Shown here: positions 24,837-33,611 of the stretch, in pieces
Layout: every line of letters starts with the position of its first letter
Numbering within the stretch: position 1 is the first letter of the stretch
Assembly: GCA_964579825.1 (NCBI GenBank)
Contig: CAZOHT010000015.1
Coordinates: 10,444 to 74,443, forward strand
Length of the DNA: 64,000 nucleotides
Direction of reading: 5' to 3'
Source of the DNA: SPCO01 sp964579825
GTDB taxonomy: Bacteria > Chloroflexota > Limnocylindria > Limnocylindrales > CSP1-4
Translations under genes and position numbers: made by a program
The notes under the pieces: generated by a model
The model's database searches: none
Told to the model about the DNA's origin: nothing
The model's input: only the letters and a program-made list of their open reading frames with translations

Positions 24837-26171
24837 CTAGTCTAGACGCTCTCCCGCCAATGTCGCGAGCGAGTCGGCCAGTTCCGCGACAAGTGGTGCG
24901 TCCGCGCCTTCGACCATGACCCGCAAGGCGGGCTCCGTGCCGGACGGCCGAACGAGGATCCGGCCGCCCGGGCCGAGGCGGTCGCGGGCGGCGGCGATCG
25001 CCGCTCCCAGGATCCGGTCGCCCTCCCACTGGTCCTTGTGACGGGCCTTCACGGCGCGCTGCTGCTGCGGCAGCATCGGGATCGCCTCGGCCAGGGCCGC
25101 GAGCGACTCGCGCCGGGCGCACATCACGCGCAGCACCTCCAGCGCCGTGACGATGCCATCGCCGGACGTCGTGTGCTCCAGGACGATGACGTGGCCGCTC
25201 TTCTCGCCACCCAGGGTCGCGCCCGAGACCTGCATCCCCTCGAGGATGTACTTGTCGCCGACCGGGGTGCGCACGACCTGGCCGCCGGCGTCCTCGACCG
25301 CCGACTGCAGCCCGCCGTTGGACAGGACCGACACGACCAACCCGCCGCCCGGCAGGGCGCCACGGGCCAGCCGGTCGAGGGCCAGGATACCGAGGACCTG
25401 GTCGCCGTCGACGATCCGGCCCGTGGAGTCCACGGCGATGAGGCGGTCCGCATCGCCATCGAGGGCGAAGCCGACGTCCGCCCCGTGTCGCACGACGGCC
25501 TCGGCGAGTGACGCCGGATCCGTCGCCCCGCAACGCACGTTGATGTTCACCCCGTCCGGATCGGCGTGGATGACCTGGACGTCCGCACCGGTCGCGGCGA
25601 GGATGACCGGTCCGAGCGCGGAGCCCGAGCCGTTCGCCCCGTCAAGGACGACCTTGAGGCCGTCGGCGGCGATCCCCGCGGCCAGGGCCAGCCGGTGCGC
25701 CCGGTACGCATCCACCAGGTCGCGTGCGTCGACGACGCGCCCCAGGCGGGCGTTGCCCACCCCGGCCAGTTCGTCGGCGCCCCAGATGAGCGTCTCCAAC
25801 TCATCCTCGACCGCATCGTCGAGCTTGAGCCCGCGGCCGTCGAGCACCTTGAGCCCGTTGTCGTCGGCCGGGTTGTGCGACGCCGAGACCATGATCCCGC
25901 CGGCGAACGAGCCGTGGCCGGCGAGGTAGGCCAGCGCCGGTGTCGGGACCACCCCGACCTGGTGGACGTCCACCCCGAGGCTCGTCGCACCGGCGGCGAT
26001 GGCCGCGACGAACATGTCGCCCGACCGCCGCGTGTCCTGACCGACGACGATGGACCCGCCACCCGAGCCGAGGTGATGGGCGGTGGCGCGTCCGAGCGCG
26101 TACGCCAGCGGCGGCTTCAGGTCGACGTTGGCGACACCGCGGATGCCATCCGTCCCGAACAGTCTGGGCAC
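24837..26171 (-). CDS. glmM: Phosphoglucosamine mutase
   Basis: Converts glucosamine-6-P to glucosamine-1-P, between GlmS and GlmU. 444 residues: N-terminal FGTDGIRGVAN, phosphoserine loop VSASHNP (Ser98), metal loop DGDADR, GGEKSGH, and phosphate-binding RPSGTEP. GTG start with GGAGG nine nt upstream. It follows cdaR directly, the conserved cdaA-cdaR-glmM order; in Firmicutes GlmM binds and restrains CdaA. Confidence 0.97.
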   Translation of the reverse strand: MPRLFGTDGIRGVANVDLKPPLAYALGRATAHHLGSGGGSIVVGQDTRRSGDMFVAAIAAGATSLGVDVHQVGVVPTPALAYLAGHGSFAGGIMVSASHNPADDNGLKVLDGRGLKLDDAVEDELETLIWGADELAGVGNARLGRVVDARDLVDAYRAHRLALAAGIAADGLKVVLDGANGSGSALGPVILAATGADVQVIHADPDGVNINVRCGATDPASLAEAVVRHGADVGFALDGDADRLIAVDSTGRIVDGDQVLGILALDRLARGALPGGGLVVSVLSNGGLQSAVEDAGGQVVRTPVGDKYILEGMQVSGATLGGEKSGHVIVLEHTTSGDGIVTALEVLRVMCARRESLAALAEAIPMLPQQQRAVKARHKDQWEGDRILGAAIAAARDRLGPGGRILVRPSGTEPALRVMVEGADAPLVAELADSLATLAGERLD

Positions 26172-26176
26172 GTGGT

Positions 26177-27415
26177 TCAGCCTCCACTGGGAGCCGGTGA
26201 GGCTCCGCTGGCAGCCGGCGCCGCGACCTCGACGGTCACGGTGGGCGGGCTTGAGGTGACGAGGGTCAGGCCCGTCGGAAGGGCCACGGTGACGGGCAGG
26301 TCCGCGGTGGCGCCGGCCAGGAGCCCGGAGACGTCGAGGTCGGCCACGATCGTCGCCCCGGTCAGGCGGTCCAGGTCGGCCGTGGAGCCACCGATCGTGA
26401 GCAGGACGCGGTCGGTCGAGAGACCGTACGTCAGGCCCGGTGCGGTCCCGACCAGGCGGATGCCGGCCTCGAACGTCCGGGTCGCCGTCACGGGCCGCAG
26501 GGTCACGGTGACGACGACCGTGTCGGATCCGAGCGGGACGACACCGGTCGGGAGGTCCAGTCCGATGGCTGTCGTGACACCGGACGACGCTCCCGCCACG
26601 GAGACCGCCTTCGTGTCGAGCTTGGTCAGTTCGGCCAGCTGGTCGGCATCGCCCTCGACGGTCACGACGGCCGGATCGACGGTGATCGACGCGACCTCGA
26701 ACCCGGCCGCCGGCGTCCCGATGACGACGGGCGCGACCGGCAGCGAGCGGCTCTGCCGGTCGGTGAAGACCGGGATGGTCACCCGGGCGGTCGCGGGCGA
26801 GACCTCGATCGGACGGACGGCGTTCCCGACGCCGTCGACCGGGATGAGCGGCACGTCGGCATCGAAGTCGAGGCCGCCCGGATCGATGGCGACGTCGGCT
26901 CGAACGGACGTGACCTCGGCGACCGCCGACTCCGGGCCGGTCACGACGACCATCGGCGGTTCGATCGTGGTCTCGCCCAGGTCCAGGCCCGACGCCAGTG
27001 GCCCGAGTGCCACCTGCACGGGCACGGTCTTGGAGGTGACCTCCTCGAGGCGGATGCTGACGAACGCAGGTTCACTGCCGAGGACGCTGATGCGCGGATC
27101 GACGGAGCGGACCGTGACGGGCACGCTCGTCGTGCCGGCCTTCGGGTCCACGCCCGACAGGTCGACCGACGCGATGAAGGTCCCGGTGACCGGGTCGATG
27201 TCGGGTGGCGCGAAGTAGCGCACCTGGGTCACGGGCGGCGGCTGCGACAGGAGGACGGTCCCGGGCGGCTTGCCGACGATCTCGACGGGGATGGCGCCCG
27301 AGTACGTCTGGGTGTTCTGCGACAGCACGACGCCGCCGTAGAGCAGGACGGCCAGGCCCGTCGCGGCGAGCTTGAGCGGCCAGTTGTGGACGATGACGCC
27401 GATGAGACGATTCAA
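26177..27415 (-). CDS. cdaR: YbbR-domain protein CdaR, regulator of c-di-AMP synthase
   Basis: 412 residues: one N-terminal membrane helix (LKLAATGLAVLLYGGVVL) with an NWPLKL lead, then about four extracytoplasmic YbbR repeats, visible as recurring V-x-V-x-G-P or T-V-T-V-x-x strands separated by Asp/Pro turns. An Ala/Ser/Pro tail ends it. In Firmicutes CdaR modulates CdaA activity. Start is TTG: it overlaps the cdaA stop as TTGA and precedes the conserved NRLIGVIVHNWPLKLAA. No ATG is available before the membrane helix. Confidence 0.88.
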   Translation of the reverse strand: MNRLIGVIVHNWPLKLAATGLAVLLYGGVVLSQNTQTYSGAIPVEIVGKPPGTVLLSQPPPVTQVRYFAPPDIDPVTGTFIASVDLSGVDPKAGTTSVPVTVRSVDPRISVLGSEPAFVSIRLEEVTSKTVPVQVALGPLASGLDLGETTIEPPMVVVTGPESAVAEVTSVRADVAIDPGGLDFDADVPLIPVDGVGNAVRPIEVSPATARVTIPVFTDRQSRSLPVAPVVIGTPAAGFEVASITVDPAVVTVEGDADQLAELTKLDTKAVSVAGASSGVTTAIGLDLPTGVVPLGSDTVVVTVTLRPVTATRTFEAGIRLVGTAPGLTYGLSTDRVLLTIGGSTADLDRLTGATIVADLDVSGLLAGATADLPVTVALPTGLTLVTSSPPTVTVEVAAPAASGASPAPSGG

Positions 27416-28422
27416 GGTGTCGCCTGGACCACGGCTGCGGCGGCCGTGTCGTCGTCGGCCGGTCCCGGGACCTGGGCGTCCGGTGGGTCGTCCGTCGTCG
27501 GGTGGGCGGGCGGCGGGTCGGACGGCGCGGACGCCGACGACCCGGCGGTCCCGGACCGTCCGAGGTCGCGCAGCCTGGGAGAACGGCCCGCCGTCCCCGC
27601 GGTGTCGCCGCCCGGCCGCCAGACGAACGCGGAACGCCGTCCGTGGTTCGGGTCCAGCATCGTCCGGATGGCACGGGCCAGCTGCGGCTCGTTGAGGTTG
27701 CGCACGATCCGGGTCCGCTCGACCAGGCTGATCTGGCCGTTCTCCTCGGATACCACGATGACGATCGCGTCGGTCTGCTCGGCGATCCCGAGCGCCGCGC
27801 GATGGCGGGTCCCGAACCGTTCCGTGTGGACGGTGGTGTCGGCCAGGGGCAGGGTCGCCCCGGCGGCCACGATCGTCTCGCCGCGGATGACCACCGCGCC
27901 GTCGTGGAGCGCCGTCCGCGGCGCGAAGATGGTCCGCAGGAGGTCGGCGGAGACGTCACCGTGGATCATGACCCCCGTCTCGGCGACCTCTTCGAGGCCG
28001 GTCTCGCGCTCGAGGACGATGAGCGCGCCGTGACCATCGGCGGACAGGCCGGCCGCCGCCTTGGCGACCTCGGCGGCGACGTGCCCGACGGCGCGCGACT
28101 CCGCCGGCGACAGGAGCCAACCGAAGGACCCGACGCGCCCGATGCGCTCGAGCGCTCGCCGCAGCTCCGGCTGGAACACGACGACGAGGGCGAACAACCC
28201 GACGACGGCCCCGGCCTCGAGGATCCGGGTCAGCAGGCGAAGGTCCAGGGCGACGGCCAGCACGTAGACGATGAACAGGACGCTGACGCCGATGACGAGA
28301 CGGACCGCGCGGGTACCCCGGATCAGGCTGAACAGCCAGTAGATCAGGAGCGCGGTGAGTCCGATATCGACGACCGTGGTCAGGCGCACCTGTTCCAGGA
28401 TCGAGCGCAGGAGCTCCGGCAT
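27412..28422 (-). CDS. cdaA: Diadenylate cyclase CdaA (c-di-AMP synthase)
   Basis: Makes c-di-AMP from two ATP at the membrane. 336 residues: three N-terminal hydrophobic segments (about 15-32, 40-60, 68-85), then the DAC/DisA_N domain with the catalytic DGA (174-176) in APRTALHDGAVV and RHR (206-208). A tail of about 75 residues rich in Pro, Ala, Asp and Ser follows the domain and is not found in the short Firmicute proteins. Chosen ATG is the one before PELLRSILEQ; GGAGG stands only two nt upstream of it. An ATG 18 nt further upstream is possible. Confidence 0.92.
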   Translation of the reverse strand: MPELLRSILEQVRLTTVVDIGLTALLIYWLFSLIRGTRAVRLVIGVSVLFIVYVLAVALDLRLLTRILEAGAVVGLFALVVVFQPELRRALERIGRVGSFGWLLSPAESRAVGHVAAEVAKAAAGLSADGHGALIVLERETGLEEVAETGVMIHGDVSADLLRTIFAPRTALHDGAVVIRGETIVAAGATLPLADTTVHTERFGTRHRAALGIAEQTDAIVIVVSEENGQISLVERTRIVRNLNEPQLARAIRTMLDPNHGRRSAFVWRPGGDTAGTAGRSPRLRDLGRSGTAGSSASAPSDPPPAHPTTDDPPDAQVPGPADDDTAAAAVVQATP

Positions 28423-28430
28423 CGCCTCCG

Positions 28431-28436
28431 AGTGTA
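28431..28436 (-). promoter_or_regulatory. Candidate -10 box of cdaA
   Basis: TACACT on the minus strand, eight nt before the chosen ATG, in the 64-nt gap after the TPR gene. It is the same hexamer as at the polyprenyl synthase gene. No -35 match. If used, the message would be almost leaderless. Confidence 0.3.
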
Positions 28437-28486
28437 GCATCGCCCCATGGGCGGACCGGGACCCCCCGACGGTCAGACGGTGGTCT

Positions 28487-29446
28487 TCATCCGTACCGGG
28501 CCGCCAGGCGCGGCTCGTCACTCAGCCGCTCGGCGACGAGCATGGCGAGCCGGTCGTGGGTCGCCTCATCGTCGGTCAGGTCAGCCAGACGACCGAGCAG
28601 GATGACCTTGTCGACGGCGGGCACGCGCCAGCCGCGGTCCAGGTAGAGACCGGCGAGGGCCAGGTGGATGGCCGGGTCGGCCGGGGCGACCGCCAGCGCC
28701 TGGTAGCACGTATCCAGGGCGGCCTCCAGCAGGCCATCCCGCCGCTGGGCGGCCGAGGCGGCCATTGCCGTGGACCGGACGGCATCGAGGTCGCCTCCGT
28801 CGAGGGCGGCCTCGGCGGCGGCGAGCAGGTCCTCGCGATCGGAACGGATCGCTCGCACGGGCTGGGCGGGCGAGCCGGGGTCCCGGGCGGCGGCCTCGGC
28901 GGATCCCGCATCGGCCACGGCGGTCCCGGCCGAGCGTGGATGGGAGGCCGGCTCGCGCAGCACCTCGAGGGCACGTCCGAGTGCGAGCGTGGAGGCCATG
29001 TCGCGACCCTCGCTGCGCAGCCGTCGCACGAAGGCCTCGACGTCGGCCCGTCGGTCACGTGATTCGGCCAACTCCAGGCCCTCGCGGGCGGCGTCGCAGG
29101 CGTCGGCGAGGCGGCCCTCCTCATCGAACAGCCTGGACAGGCGGTCCAGGGTCTCGGCGGCGTCCACCGGCCGACCCGCCGCGACCAGGGCGTCCGCTCG
29201 TCCGCGCAGGGCGTTCTCGTCGCGTGGCGCGAGGGCGAGGGCGTCGTCGTAGGCGACCAGCGCGTCGTCGTACCGTGCGGACCGGGCCAGGACCCCACCG
29301 AGACTCGTGTACGGCAACGCCCGGTCCGGCGCGATCGCGATGGCCTCGCGATAGGCGCTCAAGGCCTCCTCGGGCCGACCCCGCAGGGCCGCGACATGGC
29401 CGCGCCGCAGGGCGTCCTTGTAGCGCTCGTAGAGGGCTTCGCTCAC
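28487..29446 (-). CDS. Tetratricopeptide-repeat protein of unknown role
   Basis: 319 residues. Two or three clear TPR units at the N-terminus (EEALSAYREAIAIAPDRALPYTSLGGVL and YDDALVAYDDALALAPRDENALRGRADAL patterns), a helical middle, a low-complexity Ala/Ser/Pro segment near 175-205, then two further TPR-like units (AALDTCYQALAVAPADPAIHLALAGLYLDRG). No signal peptide or transmembrane helix. It probably scaffolds a protein complex. GTG start overlapping the argF stop (GTGA). Confidence 0.8.
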   Translation of the reverse strand: MSEALYERYKDALRRGHVAALRGRPEEALSAYREAIAIAPDRALPYTSLGGVLARSARYDDALVAYDDALALAPRDENALRGRADALVAAGRPVDAAETLDRLSRLFDEEGRLADACDAAREGLELAESRDRRADVEAFVRRLRSEGRDMASTLALGRALEVLREPASHPRSAGTAVADAGSAEAAARDPGSPAQPVRAIRSDREDLLAAAEAALDGGDLDAVRSTAMAASAAQRRDGLLEAALDTCYQALAVAPADPAIHLALAGLYLDRGWRVPAVDKVILLGRLADLTDDEATHDRLAMLVAERLSDEPRLAARYG

Positions 29447-30405
29447 GCGATCACGTCCAGGCTGCCGAGCAGCTCCACCAGCAGCGCCTTCTGGACGTGG
29501 AGCCGGTTCTCCGACTGGTCGAAGATGAGGCTGCGCGGTCCGTCCATGACGTCGGAGGTGATCTCCTCGCCACGATGCGCGGGCAGGCAGTGCATCGCCA
29601 TCGCATCCGGTCCGGCGGCGGCCATCAGCGCGTCGTCCACCTGGTAGCCGGCGAACGCATCGCGGCGCTCCTCGGCTTCGGCTTCCTGGCCCATGCTCGT
29701 CCACGCGTCCGTGTAGACGATCGCGGCGCCACGGACGATCTCCTGCGGGTCCGTCCCGAAGACGAGCCGGCCACCGGTCTCGGCCGCCAGCTCCTCCGCC
29801 CGAGCCACGATCCGTTCGTTCGGCGCATAGCCCGGTGGATGCGCCAGGCGGATCTCCATCCCGAGCGCCGTGCCGAGCAGCGCCAGCGAGTGGTACACGT
29901 TGTTGCCGTCGCCCACGAACGCCACGGACACGCCGGTCAGGTCGCCGAGATGCTCCCCGATCGTGAAGACATCGGCGAGCGCCTGGCACGGGTGCTCGCG
30001 CAGGGTCAGGCCGTTGATGACGGGGATGTTCGCCTGCGCGGCGAGCTCGGTGACCACCTCGTGCGGTCCGGTGCGGGCGACGATGGCGTCAACGAACCGC
30101 TCGAGGTTGCGGGCGACGTCGCGAACGCTCTCGCGGGCCCCCAGGACCGTGTCGTTGGTCAGGTAGATCGCATTCCCGCCGAGCTGGGCCATCCCGGCAT
30201 CGAACGTCACGCGCGTCCGCAGGCTCGGCTTCTGGAACAGCATCGCCAGCGTCCGCCCGACGAGCGGCGGCTGGGCGTGGCGACGATGGGCTCGGTACTC
30301 CGCCTTGAGCGTCGTGGCCGTCGCGAAGACCTGCCCGACCTCATCCGCCGACAGATCCGCCACGCTCAGCAGATCCCGCCCGACCAGAGACCCCGATGCC
30401 GTCAT
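29443..30405 (-). CDS. argF: Ornithine carbamoyltransferase
   Basis: Forms citrulline from ornithine and carbamoyl phosphate in arginine synthesis. 320 residues: carbamoyl-phosphate loop SLRTR (61-65, Leu where many have Thr), HPCQ (138-141), FVGDGNNV, ornithine-site SMGQE and the catalytic HCLP (272-275). The SMG and HCLP motifs favour OTC over aspartate carbamoyltransferase. No other arg genes are nearby. First gene of the long minus-strand run; the upstream TAGAGT box may be its promoter. Confidence 0.94.
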   Translation of the reverse strand: MTASGSLVGRDLLSVADLSADEVGQVFATATTLKAEYRAHRRHAQPPLVGRTLAMLFQKPSLRTRVTFDAGMAQLGGNAIYLTNDTVLGARESVRDVARNLERFVDAIVARTGPHEVVTELAAQANIPVINGLTLREHPCQALADVFTIGEHLGDLTGVSVAFVGDGNNVYHSLALLGTALGMEIRLAHPPGYAPNERIVARAEELAAETGGRLVFGTDPQEIVRGAAIVYTDAWTSMGQEAEAEERRDAFAGYQVDDALMAAAGPDAMAMHCLPAHRGEEITSDVMDGPRSLIFDQSENRLHVQKALLVELLGSLDVIA

Positions 30406-30412
30406 GCCCCGA

Positions 30413-30418
30413 ACTCTA
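30413..30418 (-). promoter_or_regulatory. Candidate -10 box of argF
   Basis: TAGAGT, seven nt before the ATG and with no Shine-Dalgarno between, fits the leaderless layout. -35 not recognised. Confidence 0.35.
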
Positions 30419-30494
30419 CGCGGTCGAGTCCGGATGGAGTACCGCGAAGCAGCGAGCCCTCTGTGGGGGAGAACTGCGAAGCGGCGGCCCGAGT

Positions 30495-30606
30495 CGTCCA
30501 GGCGAAGGCGCCTGCGAGCACCTGAGCGAGCGCACCTGAGGGTGCGTGAGCGACTGCGCGCAGCGAGGCAACGCACGCATGGGCGACTCCGGTCGCCGCC
30601 CCCAGG
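30495..30606 (-). repeat. Structured intergenic element after rpsI, related to the one after rplL
   Basis: Directly after the rpsI stop come a hairpin GGCGAC-CGGA-GTCGCC (30597-30582), then CGCACC-CTCA-GGTGCG (30546-30531), then AGGCG-CCTT-CGCCT (30513-30500) on the minus strand. GTGCGT at 30542-30547 can alternatively pair with ACGCAC at 30571-30576. The stretch 30520-30580 aligns with 60475-60530. There is no T-run. It may be a Rho-assisted or structural terminator, an mRNA 3' stabiliser, or an interspersed repeat. The remaining 30419-30494 shows nothing else recognisable. Confidence 0.55.
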
Positions 30607-31005
30607 CTACCGCTTGGTGTACTGCGGGGCTTTTCGGGCTCGCTTGAGCCCGTACTTCTTGCGTTCCTTCATGCGCGGATCGCGGGTGAGGAAGCCGGCC
30701 TGACGGAGCGGGAGGCGATTGGCCTCGGGATCCACCTCGAGCAGGGCTCGCGCGATGCCGTGGCGGATCGCGCCGGCCTGGCCGGTGACCCCGCCACCTT
30801 CGACCTTGATCATCGCGTTGAAGCGGCCTTCCGTGCCGGTCACGCGGAACGGCATGCGCAGGTCGGTCTCGCTCACGGCATTGCCGAAGTGCTCGTCCAG
30901 GCTGCGACCGTTGACCACGATCTCGCCCTCACCCGGCAGCAGCCGGACGCGGGCGATGGCCGTCTTGCGACGACCGGTGCCGGAGAAGAAGGCGGTGGTG
31001 GACAT
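30607..31005 (-). CDS. rpsI: 30S ribosomal protein S9
   Basis: 132 residues with GTGRRKTAIARVRLLPGEG at the N-terminus, GGGVTGQAGAIRHGIARAL in the centre, and the basic tail DPRMKERKKYGLKRARKAPQYTKR ending in the conserved KR that contacts P-site tRNA. It pairs with rplM as in nearly all bacteria and ends the ribosomal supercluster. Confidence 0.97.
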   Translation of the reverse strand: MSTTAFFSGTGRRKTAIARVRLLPGEGEIVVNGRSLDEHFGNAVSETDLRMPFRVTGTEGRFNAMIKVEGGGVTGQAGAIRHGIARALLEVDPEANRLPLRQAGFLTRDPRMKERKKYGLKRARKAPQYTKR

Positions 31006-31022
31006 GTCGGTGATGCTCCTCG

Positions 31023-31454
31023 TCAGGCGAGCGGCTCAGGCTGCTGAGCCTGATGCGGATGATCGGCGCCCGGGTAGACCTTCAGCTTGCGGAGCTGCTG
31101 GGTCCCCAGCCGGTTGTGCGGCAGCATGCCCTTCACCGCGCGGCGGATGACTTCCTCCGGGCGGCGGGCCAGCAGGTGGCCGAGAGTCTCCTGCTTGAAG
31201 CCCTGCGGGTACCCGCTGTGGCGGCTGTAGAGCTTGGAGTCGAGCTTGTCGCGGGTGACGGCGATCTTGGACGCGTTGAGCACGATGACGTGGTCGCCCG
31301 AGTCCAGGTTCGGCTGGTAGAGCGGCTTGTGCTTGCCCTCGAGGACCGGCGCGATGCGCGAGGCCAGACGGCCGAGCGTCTCGTCCGTCGCGTCCACGAC
31401 GTACCAGCGTCGCTCGATCTCGCCTTCTCGCACCGAGTAGGTCTTCGCGTTCAT
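31023..31454 (-). CDS. rplM: 50S ribosomal protein L13
   Basis: 143 residues: RRWYVVDATDETLGRLASRIA, then GDHVIVLNASKIAVTRDKLDSKLYSRHSGYPQG and AVKGMLPHNRLGTQQLRKLKVYPGADHPHQAQQPEPL, complete L13. ATG overlaps the truA stop (ATGA), linking L13-S9 to the alpha operon through truA. Confidence 0.97.
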   Translation of the reverse strand: MNAKTYSVREGEIERRWYVVDATDETLGRLASRIAPVLEGKHKPLYQPNLDSGDHVIVLNASKIAVTRDKLDSKLYSRHSGYPQGFKQETLGHLLARRPEEVIRRAVKGMLPHNRLGTQQLRKLKVYPGADHPHQAQQPEPLA

Positions 31455-32218
31455 CGTTGCTCGTGTTCTCCGTTCGTTCGTTCCGGTCGTCGCCCGAGAG
31501 CCACGTGCCGGAGGCAGAGCCCCTTGGCCGGGGCGGCCGCCCCGTCGAGGGCCGGTCCGTCCCCGGCGAGTGCCGAGCGGACCGTATCGATATCCATCTG
31601 TCCGAGACCGACCTGCAGCAGGGCGGCCACGATGCGCCGGACCATCCCTCGGAGGAACGCATCGGCCCGGACGTCGATCGTCACGAGCCGACCCTTCCTC
31701 CGCACCCGGACCGCCATGACGGTCCGGACCGGCGAGCGGTCCGTTGCCCCGAAGGCGCTGAAGTCGTGTCGGCCGATGAAGACCGACCCGGCCCGCTCCA
31801 TCGCGGCGGTATCGAGCGGGGCTCGCACCCCGAGCGACTGGCGCTCGGCGAGCGGGCTGCGCGGCCCGTTCCAGACGGTGTAGCGATACTCCCGGTATCG
31901 CGCCGCATAGCGAGGGTTCCAACCTGGCGGGACGCGCCGCAGGTCCCGGATGGCGATGTCCCCGGGAAGCCGGGCATCGAGTGCCCGTCCCAGTTCGTCG
32001 GCCTCCAGGCGCCCGTCCCAGGAGAAGGCGATGACCTGTCCCGTGGCGTGCACTCCGGCGTCCGTTCGGCCGGCCCCATCGACCTTCGACGTCGTCCCGT
32101 TGCCGAGACTGGCGAGCGTGGTCTCCAGGATCCCCTGGACCGTCCGTCGACCAGGTTGCACCTGGAAGCCGGCAAAGTCCGTGCCGTCATATTCCACCCG
32201 CGCGCGATAGCGCACCAC
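31451..32218 (-). CDS. truA: tRNA pseudouridine(38-40) synthase
   Basis: Isomerises uridines in the anticodon arm. 255 residues: RARVEYDGTDFAGFQVQPG, catalytic loop GAGRTDAGVHATGQV, RYREYRYTVWN and FLRGMVRRIVAALLQVG. Start GTG chosen from AGAGG about nine nt upstream and 34 nt after the rplQ stop; a second GTG follows immediately. truA between rplQ and rplM is common in Firmicutes and related phyla. Confidence 0.95.
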   Translation of the reverse strand: MVRYRARVEYDGTDFAGFQVQPGRRTVQGILETTLASLGNGTTSKVDGAGRTDAGVHATGQVIAFSWDGRLEADELGRALDARLPGDIAIRDLRRVPPGWNPRYAARYREYRYTVWNGPRSPLAERQSLGVRAPLDTAAMERAGSVFIGRHDFSAFGATDRSPVRTVMAVRVRRKGRLVTIDVRADAFLRGMVRRIVAALLQVGLGQMDIDTVRSALAGDGPALDGAAAPAKGLCLRHVALGRRPERTNGEHEQR

Positions 32219-32252
32219 GGGTCCGTCCTCTCGGACGGTCGTCCCGGTCAGC

Positions 32253-32609
32253 TCAGACGAGCTCGATCTGGACGATCTCGGCCGCGTCGCCGCGGCGCTG
32301 TCCGAGCTTGACGATCCGGGTGTAGCCGGATGTCCGGTCGGCGTATTTGGGTGCGATCTCATCGAACAGCTTGGTCACGACCAGGGGCTCGTTCGGGAAC
32401 TGGGAGACGACCGACCGTCGCGCGGCGAGGTCGCCCTTCTTCGCGAGCGTGATCATCTTCTCGACCCGGCTGCTGATCTCCTTGGCCTTCGCCTCGGTCG
32501 TCTTGACCCGCTCGTAGCGAAGGACGGAGACCGTCAGATTCTTGTACAGCGCGAGCCGGGGGCCTTGCTTGCGGCTGAGCTTGCGGCCGCCGATGCGGTG
32601 GGAGGCCAC
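32253..32609 (-). CDS. rplQ: 50S ribosomal protein L17
   Basis: 118 residues with RKLSRKQGPRLALYKNLTVSVLRYERVKTTEAKAKEI at the N-terminus and SGYTRIVKLGQRRGDAAEIVQIELV at the C-terminus, the bacterial L17 pattern. GTG start, three nt after rpoA. Confidence 0.96.
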   Translation of the reverse strand: MASHRIGGRKLSRKQGPRLALYKNLTVSVLRYERVKTTEAKAKEISSRVEKMITLAKKGDLAARRSVVSQFPNEPLVVTKLFDEIAPKYADRTSGYTRIVKLGQRRGDAAEIVQIELV

Positions 32610-32612
32610 GGG

Positions 32613-33602
32613 TCAGCCCTCCCCCTCGTCGTCGAACGGCGCATCGTCCTCGACGTCGTCGAGGCCGTCGGTCTCCGAGTCCGGGATGATGAAGCCGCGC
32701 ATGCGCAGGCGCTCCTTCATCTCGTCGAGCGACTTCTTGCCGAAGTTGCGCATCCGGAGCAGATCGTCGTCCTTGAGCTGGAGCAGCTGGCCGACCTTGA
32801 CGATGTTGTTGCGCTTGAGCGAGTTGTACGCCCGCATCGGCAGGTCGAGTTCCTCGATCGGCATGTCCAGCATGTTGGCCGGGATCGCGGCGGCGCCCGG
32901 GGCGGCCGAGGCGGGCGCGGCGGCCATGCCGATGGTGACGAACGGACGGAACTGGTTGACCAGGATCTCGGCGGAGCGGCTGAGCGCCTCCTCCGGGCTG
33001 ATCGTGCCGTCGGTCTCGATCTCGATCGTGAGCTTGTCGAAGTTGGTCATCTGACCGACGCGCATGCTCTCGACCTGGTAGTTGACCTTGCGGACCGGGG
33101 TGAAGATCGCGTCGACCGCGATGACGCCGATCGGGAGCGCCTCAGCGCGCTCGGCGCCCAGGTAGCCCACGCCGCGCTCGACGGTCAGGTCCATCTCGAT
33201 CGTGACGTCGTCGGTGTCGAGCGTCATCAGGACGAGATCCGGGTTGACGATCTCGACGTCGGCCGACTCGGCGATGTCCGCCGCGGTGACCGCACCGGCG
33301 CCGCTCTTGATCAGGCGGAGCGGGACGGGGTGACCGGCGTAGCTCTTGAGCCGCAGCTTCTTGACGTTCAGGACGATCTGGGTGACGTCTTCCTTGACGC
33401 CCGGGATCGTCGAGAACTCCTGGTAGATGTCACGGATCTGGATGCTGGTGACGGCCGCGCCCTCGAGCGAGGACAGCAGGACCCGGCGAAGGGCGTTGCC
33501 CAGGGTCACGCCATAGCCCGCCTGCAAGGGGCCGGCTTCGTACTTGGCGTACGTGCCGACTTCCTCGATGGGCTCGATCTGCGGGGTCTCGAGTTCGATC
33601 AT
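32613..33602 (-). CDS. rpoA: RNA polymerase alpha subunit
   Basis: 329 residues. The N-terminal dimerisation domain has FEAGPLQAGYGVTLGNALRRVLLSSLEGAAVTSI-type sequence (YEAGPL here) and the C-terminal domain has EELDLPMRAYNSLKRNNIVKVGQLL followed by the helix-hairpin-helix RMRNFGKKSLDEMKERL, which binds UP elements and activators. Acidic C-terminal tail. Usual place between rpsD and rplQ. Confidence 0.98.
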   Translation of the reverse strand: MIELETPQIEPIEEVGTYAKYEAGPLQAGYGVTLGNALRRVLLSSLEGAAVTSIQIRDIYQEFSTIPGVKEDVTQIVLNVKKLRLKSYAGHPVPLRLIKSGAGAVTAADIAESADVEIVNPDLVLMTLDTDDVTIEMDLTVERGVGYLGAERAEALPIGVIAVDAIFTPVRKVNYQVESMRVGQMTNFDKLTIEIETDGTISPEEALSRSAEILVNQFRPFVTIGMAAAPASAAPGAAAIPANMLDMPIEELDLPMRAYNSLKRNNIVKVGQLLQLKDDDLLRMRNFGKKSLDEMKERLRMRGFIIPDSETDGLDDVEDDAPFDDEGEG

Positions 33603-33611
33603 GAGGGCGGG

